Positions 1-5,817 of a stretch of DNA of 16,212 bases are shown in pieces. Within the stretch, counting starts at the first letter, position 1, and every line of letters begins with the position of its first letter. This DNA is from an uncultured Clostridia bacterium (GTDB lineage Bacteria; Bacillota; Clostridia; Oscillospirales; Ruminococcaceae): the NCBI GenBank assembly GCA_947588775.1, contig CANPZQ010000031.1:1-16212 (forward strand), read 5' to 3'. The notes beneath the pieces were generated by a model. The model was not told the DNA's origin. It ran no database searches and was given only the letters and a program-made list of their open reading frames with translations. The position numbers and the translations under genes were made by a program.

Positions 1-574
1 CCCCCACCCTCTCATACTCCTCCTCGCAGCTTCTCATCGCCAGAATCGTCCGGCTGATAAGCTCGTCTAAGTCCCACCCGAGCATCTCCGCGCCTCTGTT
101 AATCACTTCCCGCGAGCAGCCGGCCGCGAAATTTAATGTCTTATACTTTTTCTTCACCGATTTAAGCTCCAAGTCCGACACGCTCTTTGACGGGCGCATA
201 ATCGCGACCGCGCCGATAAGCCCCGTGAGCTCGTCGACGGCGTACAGCACCTTCTCCATCTCGTGCTCCGGCTTTATATCAACCGTCAGCCCGTACCCAT
301 GGCTCGCAACCGCGTGGATAAGCCGCTCGTCCGCGCCGTATTCCCGGAGGATTTCCTGCTCTTTTATGCAGTGCTCCTCCGGGAATTTTTCAAAGTCAAG
401 GTCGTGCAAAAGCCCGACATTCCCCCAGAAATCCGCTTCGTCGGCATACCCGAGCTCCCTTGCGAAATACTTCATCACGCCCTCGACCGTCACCGCGTGT
501 TTTAGATGGAACGGCTCCCGGTTCCACTCTTTCAAAAGCTCCCATGCTTCGCTTCTCGTCAGTTCTTTTGACAT
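1..574 (-). CDS. HD-domain hydrolase (predicted HD-superfamily phosphohydrolase), 3' end cut by window edge
   Basis: Reading the minus strand from an ATG at 574 gives 191 codons with no stop before the window edge. An AAAGGAG ribosome binding site lies just upstream. The protein starts MSKELTRSEAWELLKEWN and shows HD-superfamily features: a first conserved His in HAVTVEGVM (about residue 26), the metal-binding His-Asp pair in GLLHDLDFEKFP (about 57-58), and a later His in AVASHGYG. The C-terminal part (YAVDELTGLIGA, KSVKKKYKTLNFAAG) resembles the small HD-hydrolase family COG2316, whose members are about 190 residues, so only a few residues are probably missing. Family members are thought to be metal-dependent phosphohydrolases; the substrate is unknown. 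It is divergent from cysK with its own consensus promoter, and nothing links it to sulfur metabolism beyond position. Confidence 0.85.
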   Translation of the reverse strand, partial: MSKELTRSEAWELLKEWNREPFHLKHAVTVEGVMKYFARELGYADEADFWGNVGLLHDLDFEKFPEEHCIKEQEILREYGADERLIHAVASHGYGLTVDIKPEHEMEKVLYAVDELTGLIGAVAIMRPSKSVSDLELKSVKKKYKTLNFAAGCSREVINRGAEMLGWDLDELISRTILAMRSCEEEYERVG

Positions 575-612
575 AACTTACATCTCCTTTTTCAATTAAA
601 CCTATCGGCATT

Positions 613-647
613 ATATGTATTATACATATTTACCCCGCCGTTGTCAA
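613..647 (-). promoter_or_regulatory. Sigma-A promoter of the HD-domain gene with a palindrome over the -10
   Basis: On the minus strand, TTGACA (642-647) and TATAAT (619-624) are separated by 17 bp, a perfect consensus. A perfect palindrome with 8-bp arms, ATATGTAT-N-ATACATAT (613-629), covers the -10 hexamer. That is a classic position for a repressor operator; the repressor is unknown. Confidence 0.75.
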
Positions 648-684
648 TAGTAACTGTTCAAAAAGCGGATTTTTATTTTTGATA

Positions 685-748
685 TTGACAAACGGGCTTC
701 GCGGCGATATAATACCTACATAGTCAATAGGCAATATATGCGATATTG
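685..748 (+). promoter_or_regulatory. Sigma-A promoter of cysK with inverted-repeat operator candidates
   Basis: TTGACA (685-690), a 17-bp spacer and TATAAT (708-713) form a perfect consensus promoter. Around the expected start site lies CCTA-N9-TAGG (715-718 and 728-731), followed by CAATAT-N5-ATATTG (732-748). The string ACCTACA here also occurs in the rrf2 promoter, so the Rrf2 regulator may bind both. That link is inference from a short shared word. Confidence 0.65.
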
Positions 749-818
749 TGGTATTCGCCGCGGCCGGCAAAAACTTTGACAGACGAAAACAACTCAATTC
801 CGAAAGGAGCAAAACCCA

Positions 819-1748
819 ATGAAAACATACGACAGAATCACCGATTTAATTGGCAGAACGCCGCTTCTGAAGCTCACGAACTACATCAAAGAAAAGGAGC
901 TCGGCGCGGAGGTCTACGGAAAGCTCGAATATTTCAATCCCGCGGGAAGCGTCAAGGACAGAATCGCAAGGGCGATGATTGACGACGCGGAGGCGAAGGG
1001 GCTTTTAAAGCCGGGGGCGGTTATAATCGAGCCGACAAGCGGCAATACCGGAATCGGGCTTTCGGCCGTTGCGGCGGCAAGGGGATATAAAATCATTTTA
1101 ACCATGCCGGAAACGATGAGCGTAGAGCGGAGAAATCTCTTGAAAGCCTACGGCGCGGAGCTCGTTCTTACCGACGGCGCAAAGGGAATGAAGGGGGCGA
1201 TTGCGAAGGCGCAGGAGCTCGCCGAGGCGACCCCGGGAAGCTTTATCCCGAGCCAGTTCACAAACCCCGCGAACCCCGAAATCCACAGAAAAACCACCGG
1301 CCCCGAGATTTGGGAGGACACCGACGGAAAGGTCGACATCTTCGTCGCGGGCGTAGGAACGGGCGGAACCGTTACCGGAGTTGGGGAGTATCTGAAATCC
1401 AAGAACCCGAATGTAAAAGTAGTCGCCGTCGAGCCGGCAAGCTCCCCGGTTCTTTCAAAAGGCATCTCCGGCCCGCATAAGATTCAGGGAATCGGCGCGG
1501 GGTTTGTTCCGGAAACGCTGAACACAGGCGTTTACGACGAGATAATCGCCGTAGAGAACGAGGAAGCCTTTGAAACCGGCCGCACGCTTGCGCGGAAAGA
1601 GGGGCTTTTGGTCGGAATCTCCTCGGGAGCGGCGGTCTTTGCCGCGGCAAAGCTCGCAAAACGCCCCGAAAACAAGGGCAAAATAATCGTCGCCCTTCTC
1701 CCCGACACCGGAGAGCGTTATCTCTCCACCCCGATGTTCTCCGAATAG
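819..1748 (+). CDS. cysK: Cysteine synthase A (O-acetylserine sulfhydrylase)
   Basis: CysK makes L-cysteine and acetate from O-acetyl-L-serine and sulfide, using PLP, in the cytosol. The 309-residue length is normal for the family. The PLP-binding lysine is K46 in NPAGSVKDR. The substrate loop PTSGNTG lies at 72-78, the phosphate-binding GTGGT at 180-184, and the C-terminal motifs ISSGAA and LPDTGERYLST are intact. The ATG at 819 is preceded by AAGGAG (804-809). It stands alone as a transcription unit behind its own consensus promoter. A 573-bp repeat element starts exactly at its stop codon, and an Rrf2 regulator converges from the far side of it. CysK and MetY flanking an Rrf2 gene recalls the CymR sulfur regulon of Bacillus, so cysteine-responsive repression is plausible. 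Confidence 0.96.
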   Translation: MKTYDRITDLIGRTPLLKLTNYIKEKELGAEVYGKLEYFNPAGSVKDRIARAMIDDAEAKGLLKPGAVIIEPTSGNTGIGLSAVAAARGYKIILTMPETMSVERRNLLKAYGAELVLTDGAKGMKGAIAKAQELAEATPGSFIPSQFTNPANPEIHRKTTGPEIWEDTDGKVDIFVAGVGTGGTVTGVGEYLKSKNPNVKVVAVEPASSPVLSKGISGPHKIQGIGAGFVPETLNTGVYDEIIAVENEEAFETGRTLARKEGLLVGISSGAAVFAAAKLAKRPENKGKIIVALLPDTGERYLSTPMFSE

Positions 1749-1869
1749 TTGTCGGTTTTTAGTTATTAGCAGTTAGTTTCAAGGCGCCGCCCCGCGGCGG
1801 CGATTGCGAAAGTGCGGCAGACAATTGCTAACTGCTAACAACTAATCTCTAACTGCCGCTTGCGTGAAT

Positions 1870-1921
1870 AATCGACATTTTCGACATTTTCGGGTCGATT
1901 ATGCTGATTATGTCGATTATG
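1870..1921 (+). repeat. 52-bp direct repeat, copy 1
   Basis: This copy is identical over 52 bp to 2219-2270, with weaker similarity continuing about 10 bp further upstream. It contains two TCGACATTTT units, then several TCGATTATG/TGATTATG units. The heptamer TTCGACA (1880-1886) is the reverse complement of the Spo0A box TGTCGAA. A matching core in the opposite orientation lies at 2022-2035, between the two copies. Confidence 0.9.
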
Positions 1922-2218
1922 TGTGTCGGTATGAAAATAAAAAACGGAAGGACATCGGCCTAAAACCGGGAAATGTCCTCCCAACGCATACAATTTCGGG
2001 AACCTGTCTTTCGATTGTGCTGAAAATGTCGAAAATTCATGAAGCTGTAAATACCGAAATTTACTTTAATACACTACATCATAAAAGCATACATATATTT
2101 TTATTCTTCCCGTTTCATGAATAATACGCATAATACGCATTTTATGCCTCAAAATGTTTAAAATGTGTAAAATTCACAAAAGTGCAGTCCCGATTTCCGA
2201 TTTCCCGTTTGCATGAAC

Positions 2219-2270
2219 AATCGACATTTTCGACATTTTCGGGTCGATTATGCTGATTATGTCGATTATG
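2219..2270 (+). repeat. 52-bp direct repeat, copy 2
   Basis: Identical to 1870-1921, with the 0A-box heptamer at 2229-2235 at the same offset. It lies next to the right inverted-repeat end of the 573-bp element. Confidence 0.9.
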
Positions 2271-2315
2271 CGAGCTGTCTGCCGCACCTTGAAACTAACT
2301 GCTAACCCCTAACAA

Positions 2316-2750
2316 CTATATAACGTAATTGTCCGCTCCGCTCTGATTGCGGCTTTCAAGAATATCGCCGAGCGTTATTCCGTCAAGGTACCCGGTTATG
2401 GCGCGGTAAAGCCCCTGCCAGACGGGGAGCGTCGGACAGTCCGCGCTTCTTTTGCAGTCGCCCGGGCATTCGGCGCAGAAAACCGGAGCGAGGCTTCCCT
2501 CGGTAAGCCTTAAAATCTCCCCGACAGTGTATTGCGACGGGTCCCTCGCGAGCATATACCCGCCCTGGTAGCCGCGGTTCGTTTTAAGAATGTCGGATTT
2601 ATTTAGAATCGGAACAATCTGCTCCAGATACTTTTTTGAGATTTCCTGACGCGCCGCTATGTCCTTTAAGGCGATATACCCCTCGCTTCGGTGCTCCGCC
2701 AAGTCCAGAAGCATGCGAAGCGCGTAGCGGCCTTTTGTGGATATTTTCAT
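2316..2750 (-). CDS. Rrf2-family transcriptional regulator (CymR/IscR-like) with a cysteine cluster
   Basis: This is a 144-residue winged-helix regulator with the family signature MKISTKGRYALRMLLDLA at the N-terminus. The recognition helix region is IAARQEISKKYLEQIV (about 31-46), followed by the wing NRGYQGGYMLAR (58-69). Rrf2 proteins bind DNA as dimers, and many sense Fe-S clusters, nitric oxide or, for CymR with CysK, cysteine status. This protein has four cysteines (C92, C95, C99, C105) in the loop where IscR holds its [2Fe-2S] cluster (C92, C98, C104), so a metal or cluster cofactor is likely. Its position between cysK and metY suggests it controls sulfur assimilation. AGGAGG precedes the ATG at 2750. 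The stop codon lies inside the right inverted repeat of the 573-bp element. Confidence 0.9.
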   Translation of the reverse strand: MKISTKGRYALRMLLDLAEHRSEGYIALKDIAARQEISKKYLEQIVPILNKSDILKTNRGYQGGYMLARDPSQYTVGEILRLTEGSLAPVFCAECPGDCKRSADCPTLPVWQGLYRAITGYLDGITLGDILESRNQSGADNYVI

Positions 2751-2775
2751 CGTCCTGACCTCCTTTTGGGTTCAT

Positions 2776-2810
2776 AACCTAAGTATAACATATATTTTGT
2801 AGGTTTTCAA
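2776..2810 (-). promoter_or_regulatory. Promoter of the rrf2 gene with a 30-bp inverted-repeat operator candidate
   Basis: On the minus strand, TTGAAA (2805-2810), a 17-bp spacer and TATACT (2782-2787) form the promoter. AACCTA (2776-2781) and TAGGTT (2800-2805) are inverted repeats bracketing the -10 and spacer, a span suited to an Rrf2 dimer. That suggests autorepression. The site sits in the divergent region shared with the metY leader, for which I see no clear promoter of its own, so one operator could serve both directions. Confidence 0.6.
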
Positions 2811-2850
2811 GAGGAGATTTTCGGGACATATAAATAAGGAGGCGAAAACG

Positions 2851-2931
2851 TTGAAAAGAGGATACTCCCGCAGGTATTCTTCCTGCATTTCGTTTTCGGT
2901 GCTTTTGAGCCATAACCGAATGCGCGGATAA
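2851..2931 (+). CDS. Candidate 26-residue leader peptide upstream of metY
   Basis: A near-perfect AAGGAGG (2836-2842) lies 8 nt before a TTG start. The ORF then runs 26 codons to a TAA, giving MKRGYSRRYSSCISFSVLLS followed by HNRMRG. It is rich in Arg and Ser (six Ser) and has a single Cys at codon 12 (2884-2886). It lies wholly inside the metY 5' leader and ends 64 nt before the metY ATG. The strong ribosome binding site on such a short ORF, immediately before a sulfur amino acid gene, suggests a regulatory leader peptide rather than a functional protein. No domain is recognisable, and translation is not proven. Confidence 0.5.
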   Translation: MKRGYSRRYSSCISFSVLLSHNRMRG

Positions 2932-2988
2932 GCTGTGTATCGGAATCAACTAAAATAAAAAAATTGAAGCGGCATTGCCGCAGGAGGA
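2870..2988 (+). promoter_or_regulatory. Structured metY leader: mutually exclusive hairpins around the Shine-Dalgarno
   Basis: GCAGG (2870-2874) can pair with CCTGC (2882-2886) to form a local hairpin. Alternatively TCTTCCTGC (2878-2886) can pair over 9 bp, with one G-U, with GCAGGAGGA (2980-2988), which contains the whole metY Shine-Dalgarno. The shared strand includes the only Cys codon of the leader ORF. A further hairpin, GCGGC-ATT-GCCGC (2969-2981), abuts the Shine-Dalgarno. CGAAAACG (2843-2850) and CGTTTTCG (2891-2898) form an outer inverted repeat. This arrangement resembles a translation-coupled switch; it is a paper model only. Confidence 0.4.
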
Positions 2989-2995
2989 TAATATT

Positions 2996-4300
2996 ATGGC
3001 AAATATACACGACCCCAAAAACTGGAGCTTTGAAACCAGACAGCTGCATATCGGCCAGGAGAAGGCCGATTCCGCGACCGACGCAAGAGCGGTTCCGATT
3101 TACGCGACGACGTCTTATGTATTTCACAATTCACAGCACGCCGCCGACCGCTTCGGCCTTAAGGACGCGGGAAACATCTACGGACGGCTCACCAACCCGA
3201 CGCAGGACATTTTTGAACAGAGAATCGCCTCTCTCGAGGGCGGCGTTGCGGCGTTGGCGACGGCCTCCGGCGCGGCGGCAATCAACTATACTGTCGGCGC
3301 GCTTGCAAGAAGCGGCGAGCACATCGTTGCCTCCAAAACGATTTACGGCGGCACATATAACCTTCTTGCGCATACCCTCCCGCTTTCGAGCGGCATAACG
3401 ACGACCTTTGTCGACCCCGACGAGGAGGGCTCCTTCGAGGCGGCCATACGGGATAACACTAAGGCGATTTTTATTGAAACGCTCGGCAACCCCAACTCGA
3501 ATATAATAGATATTGAAGCGGTCGCGGCCGTCGCCCATAAGCACGGAATCCCGCTTGTTATCGATTCGACGTTCGCTACGCCGTATCTCATTCGCCCTAT
3601 CGAATACGGCGCGGATATTGTCGTCCACTCCGCGACGAAGTTTATCGGCGGCCACGGAACCGCCATCGGCGGAGTTATTGTCGACAGCGGGAAATTTGAC
3701 TGGAAGGCTTCCGGGAAGTACCCCTGGATTTCCGAGGCGAATCCGAGCTACCACGGAATTTCGTTTGCGGACGCGGTCGGCCCCGCCGCCTTTGTAACCT
3801 ATATCAGAGCGATTTTGCTCCGCGATACCGGCTCGACCCTCTCGCCGTTCCATGCGTTTTTGTTCCTTCAAGGGCTTGAAACCCTCTCGCTGCGGGTAGA
3901 ACGCCATGTCGAAAACGCGTTGAAGATTGTTGATTATCTCAGCCGCCACCCGAAGGTGGAAGCGGTTCACCACCCGTCGCTCGAAAGCGAGCCGAGCCAT
4001 AAGCTGTATAAAAAATACTTCCCCAACGGAGCCGGCTCGATTTTCACCTTCGAGATTAAGGGCGACGCCGCCGCCGCGCAGAAATTCATCGACAACCTCG
4101 CCATCTTCTCTCTTCTCGCCAACGTCGCCGACGTAAAGTCGCTCGTAATCCACCCCGCGAGCACGACCCACTCGCAGCTCACCGAATCCGAGCTCCTCGA
4201 GCAGGGCATAAAGCCGAACACGATACGGCTGTCAATTGGAACCGAGAATGTAAAGGATTTGATTGCCGCGCTGGACGAGGCGTTTGAGAGTGTGGGGTGA
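2996..4300 (+). CDS. metY: O-acetylhomoserine aminocarboxypropyltransferase (O-acetylhomoserine sulfhydrylase)
   Basis: This 434-residue, PLP-dependent Cys/Met-metabolism enzyme makes homocysteine from O-acetylhomoserine and sulfide, the direct sulfhydrylation route to methionine. Family hallmarks are WSFETRQLHIGQ near the N-terminus, PIYATTSYVF, YGRLTNPTQDIFEQRIASLE, ASGAAAINY, and the PLP-lysine motif VVHSATKFIGGHG with the lysine at residue 215. The C-terminal VKSLVIHPASTTHSQLTESE is also typical. Length and motifs fit MetY better than cystathionine lyase or gamma-synthase, which are about 380-400 residues. The ATG at 2996 is chosen because AGGAGG lies 8 nt upstream; an in-frame TTG at 2975 has no such site. 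A strong terminator follows. The leader may control translation. Confidence 0.95.
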   Translation: MANIHDPKNWSFETRQLHIGQEKADSATDARAVPIYATTSYVFHNSQHAADRFGLKDAGNIYGRLTNPTQDIFEQRIASLEGGVAALATASGAAAINYTVGALARSGEHIVASKTIYGGTYNLLAHTLPLSSGITTTFVDPDEEGSFEAAIRDNTKAIFIETLGNPNSNIIDIEAVAAVAHKHGIPLVIDSTFATPYLIRPIEYGADIVVHSATKFIGGHGTAIGGVIVDSGKFDWKASGKYPWISEANPSYHGISFADAVGPAAFVTYIRAILLRDTGSTLSPFHAFLFLQGLETLSLRVERHVENALKIVDYLSRHPKVEAVHHPSLESEPSHKLYKKYFPNGAGSIFTFEIKGDAAAAQKFIDNLAIFSLLANVADVKSLVIHPASTTHSQLTESELLEQGIKPNTIRLSIGTENVKDLIAALDEAFESVG

Positions 4301-4317
4301 GAAATTGGGGGGGATGG

Positions 4318-4348
4318 AATACCGGGCTTGAAAGCCCGGTATTTTTTT
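4318..4348 (+). terminator. Rho-independent terminator of metY
   Basis: AATACCGGGCTT pairs with AAGCCCGGTATT across a minimal loop, followed by a run of seven T. It begins 18 bases after the metY stop. Confidence 0.93.
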
Positions 4349-4722
4349 GGTGTGTGGGATGGGAGGAAGCAAGACGGATGCAATTATGCGGTGAGCAGGA
4401 CTGACGGTAACAGCGAATTATCAGGCAAAATAATATATAATGTTTGGGGGAGTGTATGCTCCCCCCAAAAAACCGGGGAGTGCATTTCTGACACATTACT
4501 CATAATATTCGGATTTGTCACCGAAAGCGTCGCCTTGAAATTACGACAATCCGGCTTCCGACTTCTGTTTTTGACGCGGCCGCATCTCGGAACTTTTGCT
4601 TCTTGCAAAACAAAAGTATTTGTGATACAATAAATTATACGATTTAGTGCTGAGCTGAGTCTATCCATCTTCTTATATCAAAATTGACGTTGATTGCGAT
4701 ATAGAGAAAGGAATCTGGGATA
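4349..4722. other. Intergenic region before the restriction-modification genes
   Basis: This 374-base stretch holds no convincing gene; the ORFs seen there lack ribosome binding sites and recognisable products. A near-perfect inverted repeat, TTTGGGGGAG and CTCCCCCCAAA (4443-4469), has no T-run and is not an obvious terminator. The only other signal is the promoter for the methyltransferase at 4603-4631. No controller (C) protein or vsr gene is visible. Confidence 0.6.
4594..4631 (+). promoter_or_regulatory. Promoter of the restriction-modification operon
   Basis: TTGCAA (4603-4608), a 17-bp spacer and TACAAT (4626-4631) form a reasonable sigma-A promoter. A perfect inverted repeat, TTTTGC-N5-GCAAAA (4594-4610), overlaps the -35 and could be an operator, for example for autoregulation by the methyltransferase. 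That role is speculative. Confidence 0.55.
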
Positions 4723-5817
4723 ATGGAACAACAACTTAGTCTTAGTAAAGAGATGCTTGAAACGCTTGACGGCGGGACACCGATTGAAAACAAGTGGGAC
4801 AGTTTCAGTTTTATAGATTTGTTTGCCGGAATAGGCGGAATCAGGCTCGGCTTTGAATCGGTCGGCGGGCATTGCGTTTTTTCCAGCGAAATTGACGAAA
4901 ACGCCTGCAAAACATATGAAGCAAATTTCGGCGAACACCCGTCCGGGGATATTACAAAAATCCGGGCCAAGGATATTCCAAATTTTGACATTCTTTTAGC
5001 CGGATTTCCCTGTCAGGCTTTTTCCATAATAGGCAAAAAAGAAGGCTTTGCAAACGAAACATGCGGCACGCTGTTTTTTGAAATAGAGCGAATTCTTCAA
5101 GAAAAAACACCCCCTGCGTTTATGCTGGAAAATGTAAAGAACCTTTTGTCGCATGACAAAGGAAATACTTTTCGCATAATGAAATCGCACCTTGAAGCAC
5201 TCGGGTATAAGGTATATCCGAAGGTGCTGAACGCTCTTGATTACGGAGTTCCGCAAAAAAGAGAACGTATTTTTATTGTGGGATTTGCGGACGACGTCGC
5301 GTTTGATTTTCCCAAACCTGTTCCCCGAGACGATAGGCTGTCTTTGGCCGACATACTTGAAACCGATGTTGATAAAAAATATTATGTGCGTGATGCAATA
5401 AGGGAATCAAGGCTTGAACGAATCAAAGATAAAAATTATCCGCGCCCCTATATTTCGCATGAAAATATGGCCGGCCTCATCACTCCGCACCCATATTCTT
5501 CGGCACTTCGCGCGGGAGCGTCCGCAAACTATATTCTTATCAACGACGAGCGCAGACCTACGGAGCGGGAAATGCTCAGGCTTCAGGGCTTTCCCGATAC
5601 TTATAAGATCGTTTTGCCGTATGGGAAGGTCAGGCACCAATGCGGCAATTCCGTCGCAGTACCGGTTATCAAGGCCATTGCAAGGGAAATGCTGGCTTCG
5701 TTGAGAGATTTTGAAAGGAGAAAAAAGAATGCCGAGCAGGGACGACGCCAAGAAGGTACTGGACGCAGTGATTGCAAAATCGAGAATGCATCTGTACAAG
5801 CCGATACAGATAGCTGA
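4723..5817 (+). CDS. C5-cytosine DNA methyltransferase, predicted RGCGCY specificity
   Basis: This modification enzyme transfers a methyl group from S-adenosylmethionine to C5 of cytosine, protecting host DNA from the adjacent endonuclease. All main motifs are present: I (FIDLFAGIGGIRLGFE, 30-45), IV with the catalytic Cys (GFPCQAFS, C97), VI (ENV, 136-138), VIII (QKRERIFIVG, 178-187), IX (RRPTEREMLRLQGFPD, 277-292) and X (QCGNSVAVPV, 306-315). The target recognition region is about 195-275. The ATG at 4723 follows AAAGGA. The last 30 or so residues lie beyond motif X, are Lys/Arg/Gln-rich, and overlap the downstream gene by 89 nt, so they may be a dispensable extension. Specificity is inferred from the HaeII-like partner, not from the recognition domain itself. 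Confidence 0.95.
   Translation: MEQQLSLSKEMLETLDGGTPIENKWDSFSFIDLFAGIGGIRLGFESVGGHCVFSSEIDENACKTYEANFGEHPSGDITKIRAKDIPNFDILLAGFPCQAFSIIGKKEGFANETCGTLFFEIERILQEKTPPAFMLENVKNLLSHDKGNTFRIMKSHLEALGYKVYPKVLNALDYGVPQKRERIFIVGFADDVAFDFPKPVPRDDRLSLADILETDVDKKYYVRDAIRESRLERIKDKNYPRPYISHENMAGLITPHPYSSALRAGASANYILINDERRPTEREMLRLQGFPDTYKIVLPYGKVRHQCGNSVAVPVIKAIAREMLASLRDFERRKKNAEQGRRQEGTGRSDCKIENASVQADTDS

Larger units (their letters stand above)
1746..2318. repeat. 573-bp element with terminal inverted repeats between cysK and the rrf2 gene (MITE-like)
   Basis: Both ends carry the same sequence in inverted orientation. Read inward, each starts TAGTTGT and ends in an identical 19-bp arm (1766-1784 and 2287-2305). 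Each TAG is the stop codon of the neighbouring gene: cysK at 1746-1748 and rrf2 at 2316-2318. An inner 12-bp inverted match (1812-1823 and 2276-2287) extends the symmetry, and a GC hairpin lies at 1785-1803. Inside are two copies of a 52-bp direct repeat and A+T-rich DNA. No convincing gene is present; the 86-codon ORF at 1864-2124 has a GTG start, no good ribosome binding site and low complexity. No transposase is present, so if mobile it is non-autonomous. There are other possibilities, such as a duplicated 3'-flank or a regulatory RNA region. Confidence 0.65.

Noticed and set aside
1864..2124. 86-codon ORF within the repeat element
   Set aside because: GTG start without a good ribosome binding site. 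The N-terminal part simply translates the 52-bp repeat, and there is no recognisable domain.
1870..2270. CRISPR array
   Set aside because: Only two copies of a 52-bp repeat about 350 bp apart, with no regular spacers and no cas genes.
2820..2995. SAM riboswitch or T-box upstream of metY
   Set aside because: I see neither the conserved SAM-I core nor a T-box sequence (TGGNACCGCG); the hairpins present do not fit those folds.
3131..4171. 346-codon ORF antisense to metY
   Set aside because: Fully inside a well-supported metY on the other strand. The translation is Arg-rich and low in complexity, a typical GC-driven shadow frame.
4328..4668. Small ORFs in both strands upstream of the methyltransferase, considered as a controller protein
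   Set aside because: No helix-turn-helix motif, no ribosome binding site, and overlap with a terminator and a promoter.
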